Notes under the pieces: generated by a model | Seen by the model: only the letters and a program-made list of their open reading frames with translations | The model's database searches: none | What the model was told of the DNA's origin: nothing | Translations under genes and position numbers: made by a program | NCBI GenBank assembly: GCA_022264855.1 | Contig: JABYQU010000011.1 | Span: 682,001-746,000, forward strand | Origin: Lenzites betulinus | Lineage: Eukaryota; Basidiomycota; Agaricomycetes; Polyporales; Polyporaceae | DNA length: 64,000 bases | Direction of reading: 5' to 3' | Shown: in pieces, positions 22,201 through 32,454 of the stretch | How the letters are laid out: the number at the start of each line of letters is the position of its first letter | Position numbering within the stretch: position 1 is the first letter of the stretch

Positions 22201-22993
22201 AGGGAGTAATTTGCTTCCGTCTGCACAGCGCGTTGGTCGAATTGAGGGAGCGAGAAGAGAACGTGGTTCCCAGCGCTATGAATGAGCTCGAGATACTGGG
22301 TCAGGTAGCGGAGCAAGACGTCGCGGCCGGAGAGCGGCTCGGGGTCGATCGAGCATAGGGTAGCCTCTATCGATATCAAACGTCAGAAGGGGAGGAACAA
22401 CGAGTCAAATGCAAGCAGCTTACTGTCGAGGTCGAGGATGACAAGCTCAATAGCACTTCCGTAGTCGCCGATCTTCTGGTCGTTTCCAACAATTCTGCGG
22501 GTTCTGAAGTTTACCCGGTAGGTCACAGTCAAGCCCGCCTCGAGGCTGTTCACCTCCCTACTATGAGGATCCCGTCAGCACTAGTATAAGGGCTAGCAAG
22601 ACGAGCAACGTACCGTTGTGTAGAGCGAGAGTTGTCTAATACAATGTAACCGTTGTTGAAGGTAAGGTTCAGGAGAACGTCGTGATTGCATGCAAATTTG
22701 AGCGAGGGGGCATCAAATGACGCATAGAAGAGGGTATTTGTCTCCGAGGGGATTTGAGTCGTGGCTGTAGGTCGTTGGACGGCGAATTCAGCCAGGGCAG
22801 AATATCGTCCTAAATGAGCCGTAGTAACAATAGTGAGTGAAGAGAACAAGGTCCAAAAGAATAACGCTCTCATACGGCTATCTTCGCTGCGAGAATGTGT
22901 CAGGATCCATCGTTGTCCATTGGCATGCAGCGCTGCAAGTTGTGCGTTGAGGTATACGCATACGTCCGAGGCAGTGTTCTCGTCGTCAAACAT
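16229..22993 (-). CDS. Giant tandem-fused protein of an uncharacterised repetitive family
   Basis: About 20 exons, roughly 1,900 residues, start MFDDENTASD (22993), stop TAG 16229-16231. The protein is two family units in a row. Unit 1 (22993 to ~19600) parallels the whole paralogue at 32455-36179 exon by exon. Unit 2 (~19500 to 16229) begins again at SGVTAFQMDAYLHSAWLKSA, equivalent to NGVTFEQMNAYMSSVWL in unit 1, and lacks the first ~150 residues. The joint lies inside one uninterrupted exon (about 19962-19171), after unit 1's NDDGDLLFELQ and a Ser/Pro linker. Each unit alternates large exons (~130-270 residues) with short Trp-containing ones (HTYRNWKIAVAVGV, EFHDWSLAFEVGI), mostly ending in acidic LDLE/FDLS-like sequence. 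Repeated signature: GFDQVTAISQxSLNxQF. The tail is Ser/Pro/Thr-rich, ending AAGVGWDLDSW. No signal peptide or membrane helix seen. Function unknown; a TULIP/P47-like fold is only a guess. Confidence 0.7.
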
Positions 22994-23459
22994 TGTATGC
23001 GTTAATATTAATTCGAGGATGAGCGGTACAGGTAACGCACACTGACGCGGGGTATAAATACGTTGGTGGATGCCCCCCACGCATGACAGGTTCGGCGGAA
23101 AGCGCCGGCCAATATTGTGCGTTGTTAGTACCAAATTTCGGATAGGCGGAGATGAGCGCAGTACGACCCTTCTTCATATTTTCAGTCATGAATTCGTTGG
23201 CTCCTGTTGGCTCGCATGACTTTTTAAAAACGGCACCTATGCCTTACAGACCCTCATGGAATCAACCGTTGGATTGAAGTCGATACTAACAGTGGTACGC
23301 TCAGCTCTAGCGGCGTATTAGGTTCTGGAACAGAACCTGAATAGTTGTATGATGTACATATATCAGTCAACGCAGGTGGTATGAGTGCGAAGCATGCTTA
23401 CATACGGCACTGATGAGTATTGAAGACAACACCTTTGCGAAAACGTACAACACTTCAAC
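22994..23459. other. Upstream region of the giant fused gene
   Basis: About 465 bp between the start codon of the fused gene and the macro-like pseudogene. Apart from the TATA-like element no feature was recognised. Confidence 0.5.
23051..23060 (-). promoter_or_regulatory. TATA-like element of the giant fused gene
   Basis: On the minus strand the box reads TATTTATACC, about 60 nt upstream of the ATG at 22993. The paralogue has the mirror-related GTATAAATAC about 90 nt before its own ATG (36271-36280). Position supports the downstream ATG as start. Assignment is by sequence likeness only. Confidence 0.4.
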
Positions 23460-23880
23460 ATGCGCTAGCGACTCTCGATCGACTTGACAAGCGAGCACGA
23501 CATATTGACACTCACCAACGTGCTTTGCACGCTGTAGGCCATGCTAACCAGGAGGCTACCTCCTGCCCGGCAGTACATGCCTTTGCCAGTGCGCGGGGCA
23601 TGAACCAATGCCATCCCGCTCGGGTGCATGGTCCTCGCGGTCGTGCGAACAGTGCACACGCCCGAAGGCGCATGGTGGCATGTTGACCTCGTGTGCGGAA
23701 CCTGTTCAGCGCACTGCGGCGGACCGGGGCGAAGGGCTAGATGGAGCACGGCCCGTGAGGAGTGTGCACATTACGGGTCTTAGATGGGAGACGGGCCATC
23801 TTGTACACTTCCACGCTACCGATGGTATCCATGTGAAATTTGCTGCGAGGGGCTGGGGCGAGCGTTCTTGAGTGGCTGAT
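23460..23880 (+). pseudogene. Decayed macro-domain gene copy
   Basis: The plus strand aligns by eye with exon 2 of the intact macro gene (7681-8167, minus strand). Shared blocks include GAGC(A/G)CGACAT-TGG/A-CACTCACCAACGTG, a stretch TCGCGGTCGTGC followed by ACGCCcGA(G)G, then TGGCATGT(T/C)GACCTCGTGT, and near the end GCGAGGGG-TGGGGCGAGCG. In between, indels and substitutions destroy the frame and stops appear. The catalytic-loop exon 1 (SPANSFGIMDGG) is not visible. This is a 5'-truncated, non-functional duplicate lying opposite the flanking genes. Order and spacing of the matching blocks are preserved, so chance similarity is unlikely. Confidence 0.7.
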
Positions 23881-24376
23881 ATGCAGTCCTGACAGAGATG
23901 TGCTATAGCATGTATAGGGATAGCGCACCCGTATATCGCGGATATTTGTTGTCATGTTGATGGAAGAGCACATACATGGGCTGCACTATATCCGGCCTGT
24001 CCAGTGCCTTTCCGAACCTCTTGACCATGTCGCGCAGCCTAGGACAAGGTAGTCCAGACGTTTACGTTTAAATTGGAGTGAAGAGCTCCTAGGAAGCTTG
24101 AGGAAGCGCATGTGAGCCCAAACCCTCCCGTTACGCAAGTCACAGAAGTCACCATGTATCTATACGCGCTACGTATCGACAGCTTAGGAGAGGTCGTGCT
24201 TGTGTCGTGTGGATGTCGAGATCAATGTTGTGCTCTCTCTTTCGATAACACATGCACTGCGCCGCCATTTGCAGCGTCAAGGACTAGGTGATAGATAGCG
24301 TTTATCGTTCCAAGTCGCTCAGATTTGTGGCTGATCCTGTATGATTCTTCGCACTGTCGAGTGTTCAACTCGCGCG
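23881..24376. other. Intergenic, with one exon-like fragment
   Basis: Near 23985-24050 the minus strand reads DMVKRFGKALDRPDIVQPM ahead of a GTATGT donor, which looks like an isolated exon remnant, but no partner exons were found. The rest holds nothing recognisable. Confidence 0.35.
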
Positions 24377-26060
24377 TTACTGGACATCGGGTATCTCTAG
24401 CCCTGCCGCATTCGCAATCCGCACGACGTTCTCTGCCTATACCGCGTACGCACCATCAGCAAGATGCACGAGATACATAGAATCCAACTGACCTGCTTGA
24501 TCATGGGCGCGTCGATCATCTCCATGCCGCCCCCCTCGAGCTCGAGCCCAGCAGCACCTCTGTTCGCGAGGTGCGCTTTATCCATTTGCTTGAGGATTCG
24601 CGCCGCGCGGAGGATCTCTGTGTGACATAGCGGGATGGATATGAGTGCGGACCACAGAAAGCAGCAAGCGGCACGTCTGGTGACCTTTGGGGGATGGCAC
24701 GAATGTCGACTGGATGGTATCGACCTGAGTCGGATGGATCGCTTGCTGTATACGCAAACCATGTTGAGGTGGAAGATTCAGATAAGGAGGTGATAGGTGA
24801 ACGTGCCTTCCCGGTGAAGCCCAGGCGACGCCCGTCTTCGCACTCGTCGCGCAGATAATCTAGGTTCTTGTAGTTGACGCATACCTTAGACGAAAACGTC
24901 AGCGTCAGATGAACTCTATGGCATGGCTGCGGCGTTGCATCGGATTTCTCACCATGTCAATGGCCTTCAACTTGAACGCCTTCGCCGTCACCACGATGTG
25001 CGAGCGCGTGTACAACAATTCTTGGCGCGAGGTCGTGCGGATGATCCCCGTGTCGGCACAGTCTGATCTTCATACTGAGTGGTGCAAACCGAGCTGGAGT
25101 CAAGCAACGTACAGTCTTCCGCGGCGAACTACGGCGATGAACTCTATCAGTCACCCCCACTGGCCGAACTGCACATGCACCCTACCAGCAATGCGGAGAG
25201 CGTTCCTCCCAGTGCAGTCCCATATCTAGACTTCCATCCAACAATTTCGCCGAGGTTATGCATTGCTCGTGCACTCTCGATGCTCGCGACAATTTGAACT
25301 GGAAGTCCGTCGGGGTTGCGGAGCTTGTGGCCTTTGTACGCAAGGAATATTTCCTCGGAGACGTGGTCCAGATCTTGTGCAGAGTGTATCTTGGGCAAAA
25401 CAAGGGTCCTTATACTCGGTAGGCGCATCTAGTGGTAGGACATGAGCTGCACGTTTCACGTAGGGATTTCCCGCGGGTTTACTCACGGCTTGAAGAATGT
25501 CCTCAGCAAAGAACGGCGTCGCGTTGGAGTTTAGGCGAACAGCAATGCGTTCGTGGGATGGGAGATCCCCGGCCCTAGTCTTGCCTTTCCAGTTGAAAAC
25601 AACGACTTCGCAGCGTAGACGTGCGCACTCACGGACAAGAAGTGGGCAAGCCTTGCTCGCGCACCGCTTTTGTCCGCCGGGGACGGCGGTACGCTGTCCT
25701 CGAGGTCGTATATAATGACATCCGAAGAGGTCGTCAGAGACTTCTCAAGCATTCGTTCCGCCGTCGCAGGCACTAGGAGTTCCCATCAACTGAAAGAAAC
25801 AAACCAGTTCAGACATATGTGCGTGTCATACCATAGAGATACGATCGTCCAAGCGATTCAACAGTACCCTCTGTAGTGATTCCGGGTGTGCTAGAGCTGT
25901 AGGACCTTGCTGTGAAGCCATGAAGGCCTTTCGTGCGCGGGCTGGTAACGAGACACCGCGCCTTTTGTGAGCTGTTCTGAATCAAGCAGGATGTAGAAGT
26001 TCGTGATAACACAGTAGAAGACGTTTCGCATGAGAGGAGGCGGATACCGGCGGATAGCAT
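24377..26060 (-). CDS. CitE/CLYBL-like HpcH/HpaI aldolase family lyase, mitochondrial
   Basis: Multi-exon minus-strand gene. The first exon begins MLSAGIRLLSCETSSTVLSR and is rich in Arg, Ser and Thr without acidic residues, then RSYSSSTP, a typical mitochondrial presequence. Core motifs follow: VPATAERMLEKSL, VIIYDLEDSVPP (metal-site loop), RIAVRLNSNATP, LVLPKIHSAQDLDHV, VQIVASIESARAMHN (catalytic Glu/Arg region), then spliced AAEDYCADTGIIRT, LLYTRSHIVVTAKAFKLKAID, DGRRLGFTGKQAIHPTQVDT and a C-terminal helical part ending GLEIPDVQ. This order is that of citrate lyase beta-like (CLYBL) or malyl/citramalyl-CoA lyases, TIM-barrel enzymes cleaving beta-hydroxyacyl-CoA thioesters. The exact CoA substrate cannot be read. 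Stop TAA at 24377-24379. It lies 240 nt downstream of Cwf19, same strand. Confidence 0.88.
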
Positions 26061-26300
26061 GATGACAGTGTTGGTGCAAGTGGAAGGGCCGCGCCGAAAT
26101 GGAGGTTACCATATGCGCTCCGGGAAAGTCGGCATCGTCATTAGCATGTGCACCGCCACCCCCGCAAAACGCTACCGAACGCCTCCGACAGCTGGTCTCT
26201 GCGCCGCGGCGAGAAGAGTGTCGCGCCGTCGTCCACATAAGATACGCATTTTACAGAAGCATCTGGTACAGTACACAGCAATGGCAAAAACAACGATACA

Positions 26301-29148
26301 TCACGACCGTTCGATCATGCTAGTCCAGTCGAACTTATCGTATTTCGTCTTGAACTTCTTCACCCTGTCTTTGTTCTGCCACACCTCGATACGACGCGGT
26401 CTTCGCCATCGACGGGGCTCAATGTCAAGCAGGTTCCCAATAATCTCTGCTGCAAACCAACTGTTTTCCAACGCGTCAGCGCCAGCCGCCTTTGATATGA
26501 TTATGATAGAACTTACCGAGGGAATTCCCCGCCACCTCTCTCACCCTCATCAATGTCCTCTTCACCATTTCCCGTCGCCTCGCTGGTACCTTCGATGACA
26601 TGACCGTAGCCCTTCTCGCCTTTGTAATCAAATTGCACCATGAAGTAGGGAAGGTTCGGGACCAGGGCTCGACGGAATCCTCCCGGTCGCGCGGAGAAGT
26701 CAATGAGCTTCTTGTGCTGTGACCACTCGGTCTCAGACATGAGAATCGATTCCTTTTGGATTGGAAATATTAGTTCAGAAACCATCCAGATACGAATTGA
26801 CGAACCTTGAAGTAACCTGGAAGCAGCTCAAACTGTTCCCATGGCACTGGCACACACTCGATGCATGTGTGCTTCTGCGCCTTGATCGCGAGTACGGTCT
26901 CGTAGAAGACCACGCCCTTGTCCTCTTCTGCGAACATGCGCATCAAGCATTTCATGAAGTTCTGTTCACGCCATTAGTCCCCCTGCTCGTTGGGGTTCGC
27001 TATGCTTGCGACATACCTTGACCTCATCCCACATATCGTCGTCGCCTTCGAGAGTGGACAGATGATGGGCATTGGGAACAATGAGACAATGTCCTTCCGT
27101 AAGCTCCTCGTTAAGAGTGCATGAAAGATAGGCGCGAGTGCCCATCGCGACGATAGGTGCTTTCGGCAGCGAGTCGTCGTCTCCGTAACAGAAGGGGCAC
27201 GAGGCGAGGACTTTCATCGTCTTCTTGTAGTCTGACAGAACGTGAGCATCCAACAGTAAACTAGGAGAGGCGGTGGCATACCGTTCACAGCAAATTGTCG
27301 TTTCATGGCATCTGCACGTATCTTCTTCCTTGCGAGTTTGTCTGCGTTGTCATCGATGTAGTCCAAATTATTCTGAGCAGCATGCCTCAGTTCAAACCTC
27401 ACGAGTGCAAAAGCCAGGTTGAGATCCTACCTGGAACCCGCCATCGGTCATGACAGCACGGGCGAATTCCGCGTCGAGGTTCTTCTGGTCCGCCATGCCA
27501 GCGCCGAACTTCTCTTGTCGGAGCATCTCGCCCAGGGTGATATTGTCATCATCGGCATCGACTCTGACCATCTCACCCGTCTTCGGATCGCGCTGTTCAA
27601 CCTGGAGTTCGTTCAATGCCGCACGCATATAACACGCGGTTTGACCTTTACCTTGAGTTTAGGCCGACGGTTACCCTCGGGTAAAGCCGCGTCGCTCTTA
27701 CCTTGGCCGACATCGTATAATTCGCCGTGGATGTTCAAAGTGGGCAGCACCTCGACGCGAGTCCTAACGTTTCCGTCGTCTTCCCCGCCACCATGTGCGC
27801 GCTGCAACTCCACCTCGTACTCCTTCTCCAACGCTTCAGCATTTGGGGCGTTGACAAGCTTTGCGCGGAGAACCTTCGCCTGCAGTTTGTTCAAGGACGA
27901 TGGAGACAAGGCGCGCTGCCTCGTCCCGACCGCTGTCGGAGTGACTACCGACGGTATAGGTGCCCGTGCTTGAGCTAGAGAGGTACCGGTAGTCTGGCCC
28001 ACACGCGTAGTATCAGGCCGTCTTGCATTTCCGGCACCTGGGGTAGGAGGTCCACTACGCTCGAAGTCCGGCCGACGGAAGGATGAGCTGCGACTCGTTC
28101 CCTCGCTGGGGGTGAAGTCGTTGAACATCAGCCGCCGCTCCCCTTCTCGTTCCCTCCCCTTGCCTTTCCGCTCGCCTGCTCGGGAGGCACGGCGCCCATC
28201 GCGTTCGTCAAGGATCCGCCGTTCCTCTTTGGCCTCTTCAAATGCTTCTATAGTACCGAATCGGTCTATAGCGACCTCCTCCAGCGAGCGTCCTTCCTCT
28301 TCCGCCGTCTCGTAAACTCGTCGCAGCTTCATCATACGCCATTGTGAACCGGGACCACCGGCAACGACTGCTTTGGGCGCCGCGTCTGGGATGTCGTCTA
28401 CGTTGATGCCCTCTTTCAGCGCAGTGTTCAATTCCCTGTGGCTGATGTGCAGCTAGTGTATACCGTCAAGATCCTAGTCGCGCTGATACACATGTGTTGA
28501 GTGGTAATGGAAGACGACACACACCTTGTTGGGATCTGGCATGTCAGTCTCCGGCTTCTTCTTCTTGACCTCCGTCCCTAGACTGGAGAAGAAGTCGACC
28601 GCTCCGCTCGTTGTTCGCGTGGCCCTTGAAGGCTCGCCATACCCGTCCATGATGTCTTCATCCACCGCCATAGCAACGTCGGAAGACCTCGCAGTTGGCA
28701 CGGCTGCGGGCGTGGGGGGCAAGAGCATCCATTCGTCTCTCTTTAGCGTTGTCTCCGTGTGTAGGGATGGGGGAAGCGGCGGGTCTCCGGGACGCTCCTC
28801 GGCGCGGCTTGTGAGCTTCAAGTCTTGACCACTTGGGATATTTGCTGCAAGCGGCTATGCGTTCATGGCGTGCGCATAAAACGTTGAGACAATGCGACCG
28901 GGCGTGACGAGCGAAGCACGCACCACTTCGCCATCCATGTCGATGTTCTTCTCGACCCACATGTCCTCGTCGTTGATATCATCGTCCACAATTTTCAGGC
29001 TCCCGCCCTCATCCTTTCGCGGACGCTTTTTGCTGCTGCCCTCTTTCTCGGACTTGTCGCGGTGCCGCCGCTTGCTCTTGTGCTCGCGGTCATCCTTGTC
29101 GTGGCGATGTTTGTGCTTTGAAGCGCGTTTCGTGTCGTCGCCGCCCAT
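26301..29148 (-). CDS. CWF19: Cwf19-like spliceosome-associated protein (CwfJ domains)
   Basis: Homologue of fission yeast Cwf19 and human CWF19L2, associated with late or intron-lariat spliceosomes. The N-terminus is basic and low-complexity (KHKHRHDKDDREHKSKRRHR), followed by WVEKNIDMDGEVV. A central Arg/Glu-rich region holds PGSQWRMMKLRRVYETAEEE. The conserved MRAALNELQ...DDNITLGEMLRQEKFGAG block leads to LDYIDDNADKLARKKIR. CwfJ domain 1 (HIT-like) gives KVLASCPFCYGDDDSLPKAP, LSCTLNEELTEGHCLIVP and NAHHLSTLEGDDDMW. CwfJ domain 2 gives ECVPVPWEQFELLPGYFK, RALVPNLPYFMVQFDYKGEK and a C-terminal RRIEVWQNKDRVKKFKTKYD, ending MIERS. At least eight exons. Start at MGGDDTK (29148); four codons upstream another ATG exists (29160). 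Confidence 0.92.
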
Positions 29149-29561
29149 GTTTGCCAGCACGCGCGTCAGCTAAACGTTACGGCTTGATCAAATGTACTGC
29201 GTGTGCAGGAAGAGCAGTAGCTGGTGAGGTCAAGCAGAGCGTATTAGTAGAGTACTTATGTTGCGAGTCTTCGCCGGGGAGAGTCCGGGGAGACCATTGC
29301 GTCACATAACATCTCATTCCATATCCGGCTGCATTTAACCATCTTATCTAATCTGTGAGCTGAGCGCCCAAGCTACCAATAAATTAAAGCAGGAGTTGCA
29401 ACCACAGCAGGTTGACGGTGTACAGAACCTACTACAATGCGCGAGAGCTATAGAGTAGCAAGAAACATCTTGGACATGAAACCCGCAAGGTACATAATAT
29501 CAACTAGTCATACCGCCACGCTAAGCCCATGTCTATGGTACACTGTAGAACCCGTAAACGA
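29149..29561. other. Intergenic, no gene recognised
   Basis: About 410 bp between Cwf19 and the CoA-ligase gene, both on the minus strand. It should carry the Cwf19 promoter and the ligase 3' UTR; no specific element was recognised. Confidence 0.5.
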
Positions 29562-31709
29562 TCACAGTTTGGCACGGAGCTTCTGGGCCTGTTCGAAACG
29601 ATCCTGGAGAACGCGGCGCAACACCTTCCCAGTCGGGTTCTTCGGGATCTACAAAATCACGAGTAAGTTGGTGGTTTGAGAACGACAAAATATCATGACG
29701 CCTTACTTCATCCACGACCTCTATCCCGCCTCGTAGCCACTTGTACTTGCTGAGGTTCTTCTGGATCCAGGTATTCAGCGCCTGAACCACGGCCTCCGAC
29801 CCTCTTTGCTTCCCCTCATCGCTCAGAACAACCCACGCACGGGGAACCTTCTCGTCCGACGTGCGCCCGCCCGATACGCCGGCGACGGTAACATCCGAGA
29901 TGAGCTTCTCCGGCTGTGCGAGCAGCGCGTTCTCGATCTCTGTCGGTGACACCTGTGTGCCGGACACCTTGAGAGTGTCCTTGGTGCGCTCGACAAAGCT
30001 GTTCATCATCAGTTCGCATTTTCGAGCACGATACCGTGATAACAGGGCTCACAAAAAGTGCTGGTCCTCGTCAACCCTGATTCGGTCGCCACTGCGTAAC
30101 CAACCGTCGACGAATGTCTCTTTTGTTGCCTTCTCGTTCCGCCAGTATCCCATTGCGACGCTGTCGCCATAGAGCCAAAGTTCCCCGGGCTCGTTGGGCC
30201 CCGCGAGTGTCCCGTCATCCTTCACGATCTTGGCTTCAGCGCCGGGTAGCAGCACCCCGCAGCTCCCGGGTTTGGGGCCGCCGAACTTCGCGGGGGTAGC
30301 GCGTGTCCCCGATAGCGTCTGACAGTCAAGGTATAGGGTCTCAGTCAGAGTACTTAGAAGTATGGAGGAAGATGCAACTTGCTATTTCCGACATACCGTA
30401 ACCTGAATGGGGGATCAGTATGCGATTAGCGGGAGTATGCTGAAGCCCTTACCTTCTCCAATATGCTGTGCATTCTTTACCAAGCCCTTGTACGTCTTCG
30501 CGAGCTTGGGCGGCATGTATGCTGCGCCACTACCGGTGAATACCACCGAACTAAGGTCGGTCTCTTTCACCCGTTTGTGGTTGACTAGTTGGAGCATCGC
30601 AGGCGGAGTGAGCATCAGAATCGATATGCGATACCTGGAAATGCGTGAACACAGAATCACGGGCATGCCAACCACGTAAAGAAACATACCTGGGAATCAG
30701 GTCCAAGACAGTGTCCACGTCCCACTTCGGGATAACAATGGTCGTGGTCACCTGCCAGATCGGGCGGATGCATGCGTAGTGCAGGCCGTAGGTATGGTAG
30801 ATCGGCAAATACCCGAGATTCACCAGGGGGATTTGCTGCACCATGCCAGTCAGTACGATGAAAGATTCAGGATGTGTGTGAACGTACCTGCAGCCTGGGA
30901 TCTGCACCTTCAAATTCACTCGCAAATTGGATCTGTTTTAAGGACGCGAGCACATTGCGCTGCGAGATCATGACCGCTATAGACCTTTTAGTCCCCATGA
31001 TGCACGGACGCGCCTAATGAAAGTAGTGCACCTTTAGGAAGTCCGCTGGTCCCGCTAGAAAATACTAGATATGCCAGGGTGTTCCTTGTAACAGGCCTAG
31101 TTGGCACAGCCGGGAGCTTTCGCTGTTGAATTGCATCTATCGCGCTCGCCAGGTTCCTCCGCCCCTCTACATGCCCCTCGAGGATATAAATGTGGTCTTG
31201 AGGCAAACCCACAAGTTGCGATACCTCTAACGCTTGCGGTAGGAGATCAGGATGGACGAACAGACGGGTAGCTTCCGAGGTACGGAAAAGGTGTTGCAGC
31301 TCGAACGCGGTAGAAGACGCGGGAATGAGCGCAAAGGGGACCGCTATTTTGAACAGCGAATGGACAAGGGTAATATATTCCTGTTGGCGGCGCGTTGGTA
31401 CGGCTATCAACCGGGCTACTGTCTCAGACTCAGAGGGCTCACCATGCAGTTTGTGCTCATGATGGCGACCATTTCCCCCTCGTACGCCAATCCCAGTCCT
31501 CCCTGGGCCTCCGGGGTAACGAGCGCGGTCGTGCAGTTGGTCACACGTTCCCTGAACTGGCTTTTCGTCCACTTCTTGAGCGTGACTGGGTTCATGAGTT
31601 GCAGCTTGTCCTCCGACTCATTCCTTTGGGCATTGGAACCGAAGATGAAGTCGTGCAGGTTCTGATCCTCGAGTGCAGGAAAAGGCGGGTAGAGCGACTT
31701 GTAGTGCAT
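29562..31709 (-). CDS. 4-coumarate-CoA ligase-like acyl-CoA synthetase, peroxisomal
   Basis: ANL-superfamily (AMP-binding) enzyme that adenylates a carboxylic acid and forms its CoA thioester. Exons encode MHYKSLYPPFPALEDQNLHD, IAVPFALIPASSTAFELQHL, the P-loop YLVFSSGTSGLPK, NLGYLPIYHTYGLHY, TGSGAAYMPPKLAKTYKGL, the adenine motif GYGMSEIAS, GELWLYGDSVAMGYWRNEKA, the hinge GWLRSGDRI, ERTKDTLKVSGTQVSPTEIE and the catalytic-lysine motif IPKNPTGKVLRR. The protein ends QAQKLRAKL, a C-terminal PTS1-type tripeptide, so peroxisomal location is likely, as for fungal 4CL-like and luciferase-like ligases. About ten short introns. Start chosen at the first ATG of the family N-terminus. The substrate (aromatic or fatty acid) cannot be decided. 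Confidence 0.92.
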
Positions 31710-32454
31710 CGTTCTATGTGCGTGGTCCGAACGATGGTGGGGAGGGACTGGTTGGCTTCTGGTGGTTGGTTGAGGGAGGGTTGGCTGTAGCCATCAGCGC
31801 TCAGTGGCGGCTTTTGTACGACGCGTAAAATGCCAGTGCCCGGTCAGGGGAGACGACTCCCGCTGGATATCTGGTCACTGAGAGATGATCAGCTGATCGT
31901 GTTCACTGGACATGCCGCTCGACCGCTCGACCGCCATGTTAACCGAGGCTGAGCGGTGCAAAGTACCCCAGGCGATGCATTGCCGTCTCTCAAGCGCGCG
32001 TTTCTGACGCTACATTATTACAATCTCCGGGGGGTGAGTTTTGAAGTGTAGGGAGATAGTAGGAAATCTGTGTAGTAACCGGCGCACAATGCGACTTTGG
32101 TGGTGGGTCAGAGACGATAAGTGGGCGGGACCGCTTGTTCATCGAATTTGGTCCGACTGGACCTACTAGATCTGAGTCTGATTGTGCGCGCGTCGAACGT
32201 TCTGCGGCCACAGCACGATACCCCTGATACCCCTCACTTCGGCGCCATGATATTAACTGTTGGCAATATATTACAATTAGTCTGTGCGCACATGGAGTAT
32301 GTGTAGCTGCACACTCGCTCACTCGCTCAGATCTAGATCAAGCCTTGACCGAGACACAACAGAACTCGATTCGGGAAGTCATCAAGAACACGGAAGTCGT
32401 ACAAGGCGTAGTCGTATCATAGGTCACTTAGCACAATCCTTCCGAGGTCACAGT
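31710..32454. other. Intergenic, no gene recognised
   Basis: About 745 bp. Presumed promoter of the CoA-ligase gene and 3' region of the next gene, both minus strand. No convincing open frame, repeat or regulatory site was seen. Confidence 0.5.
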
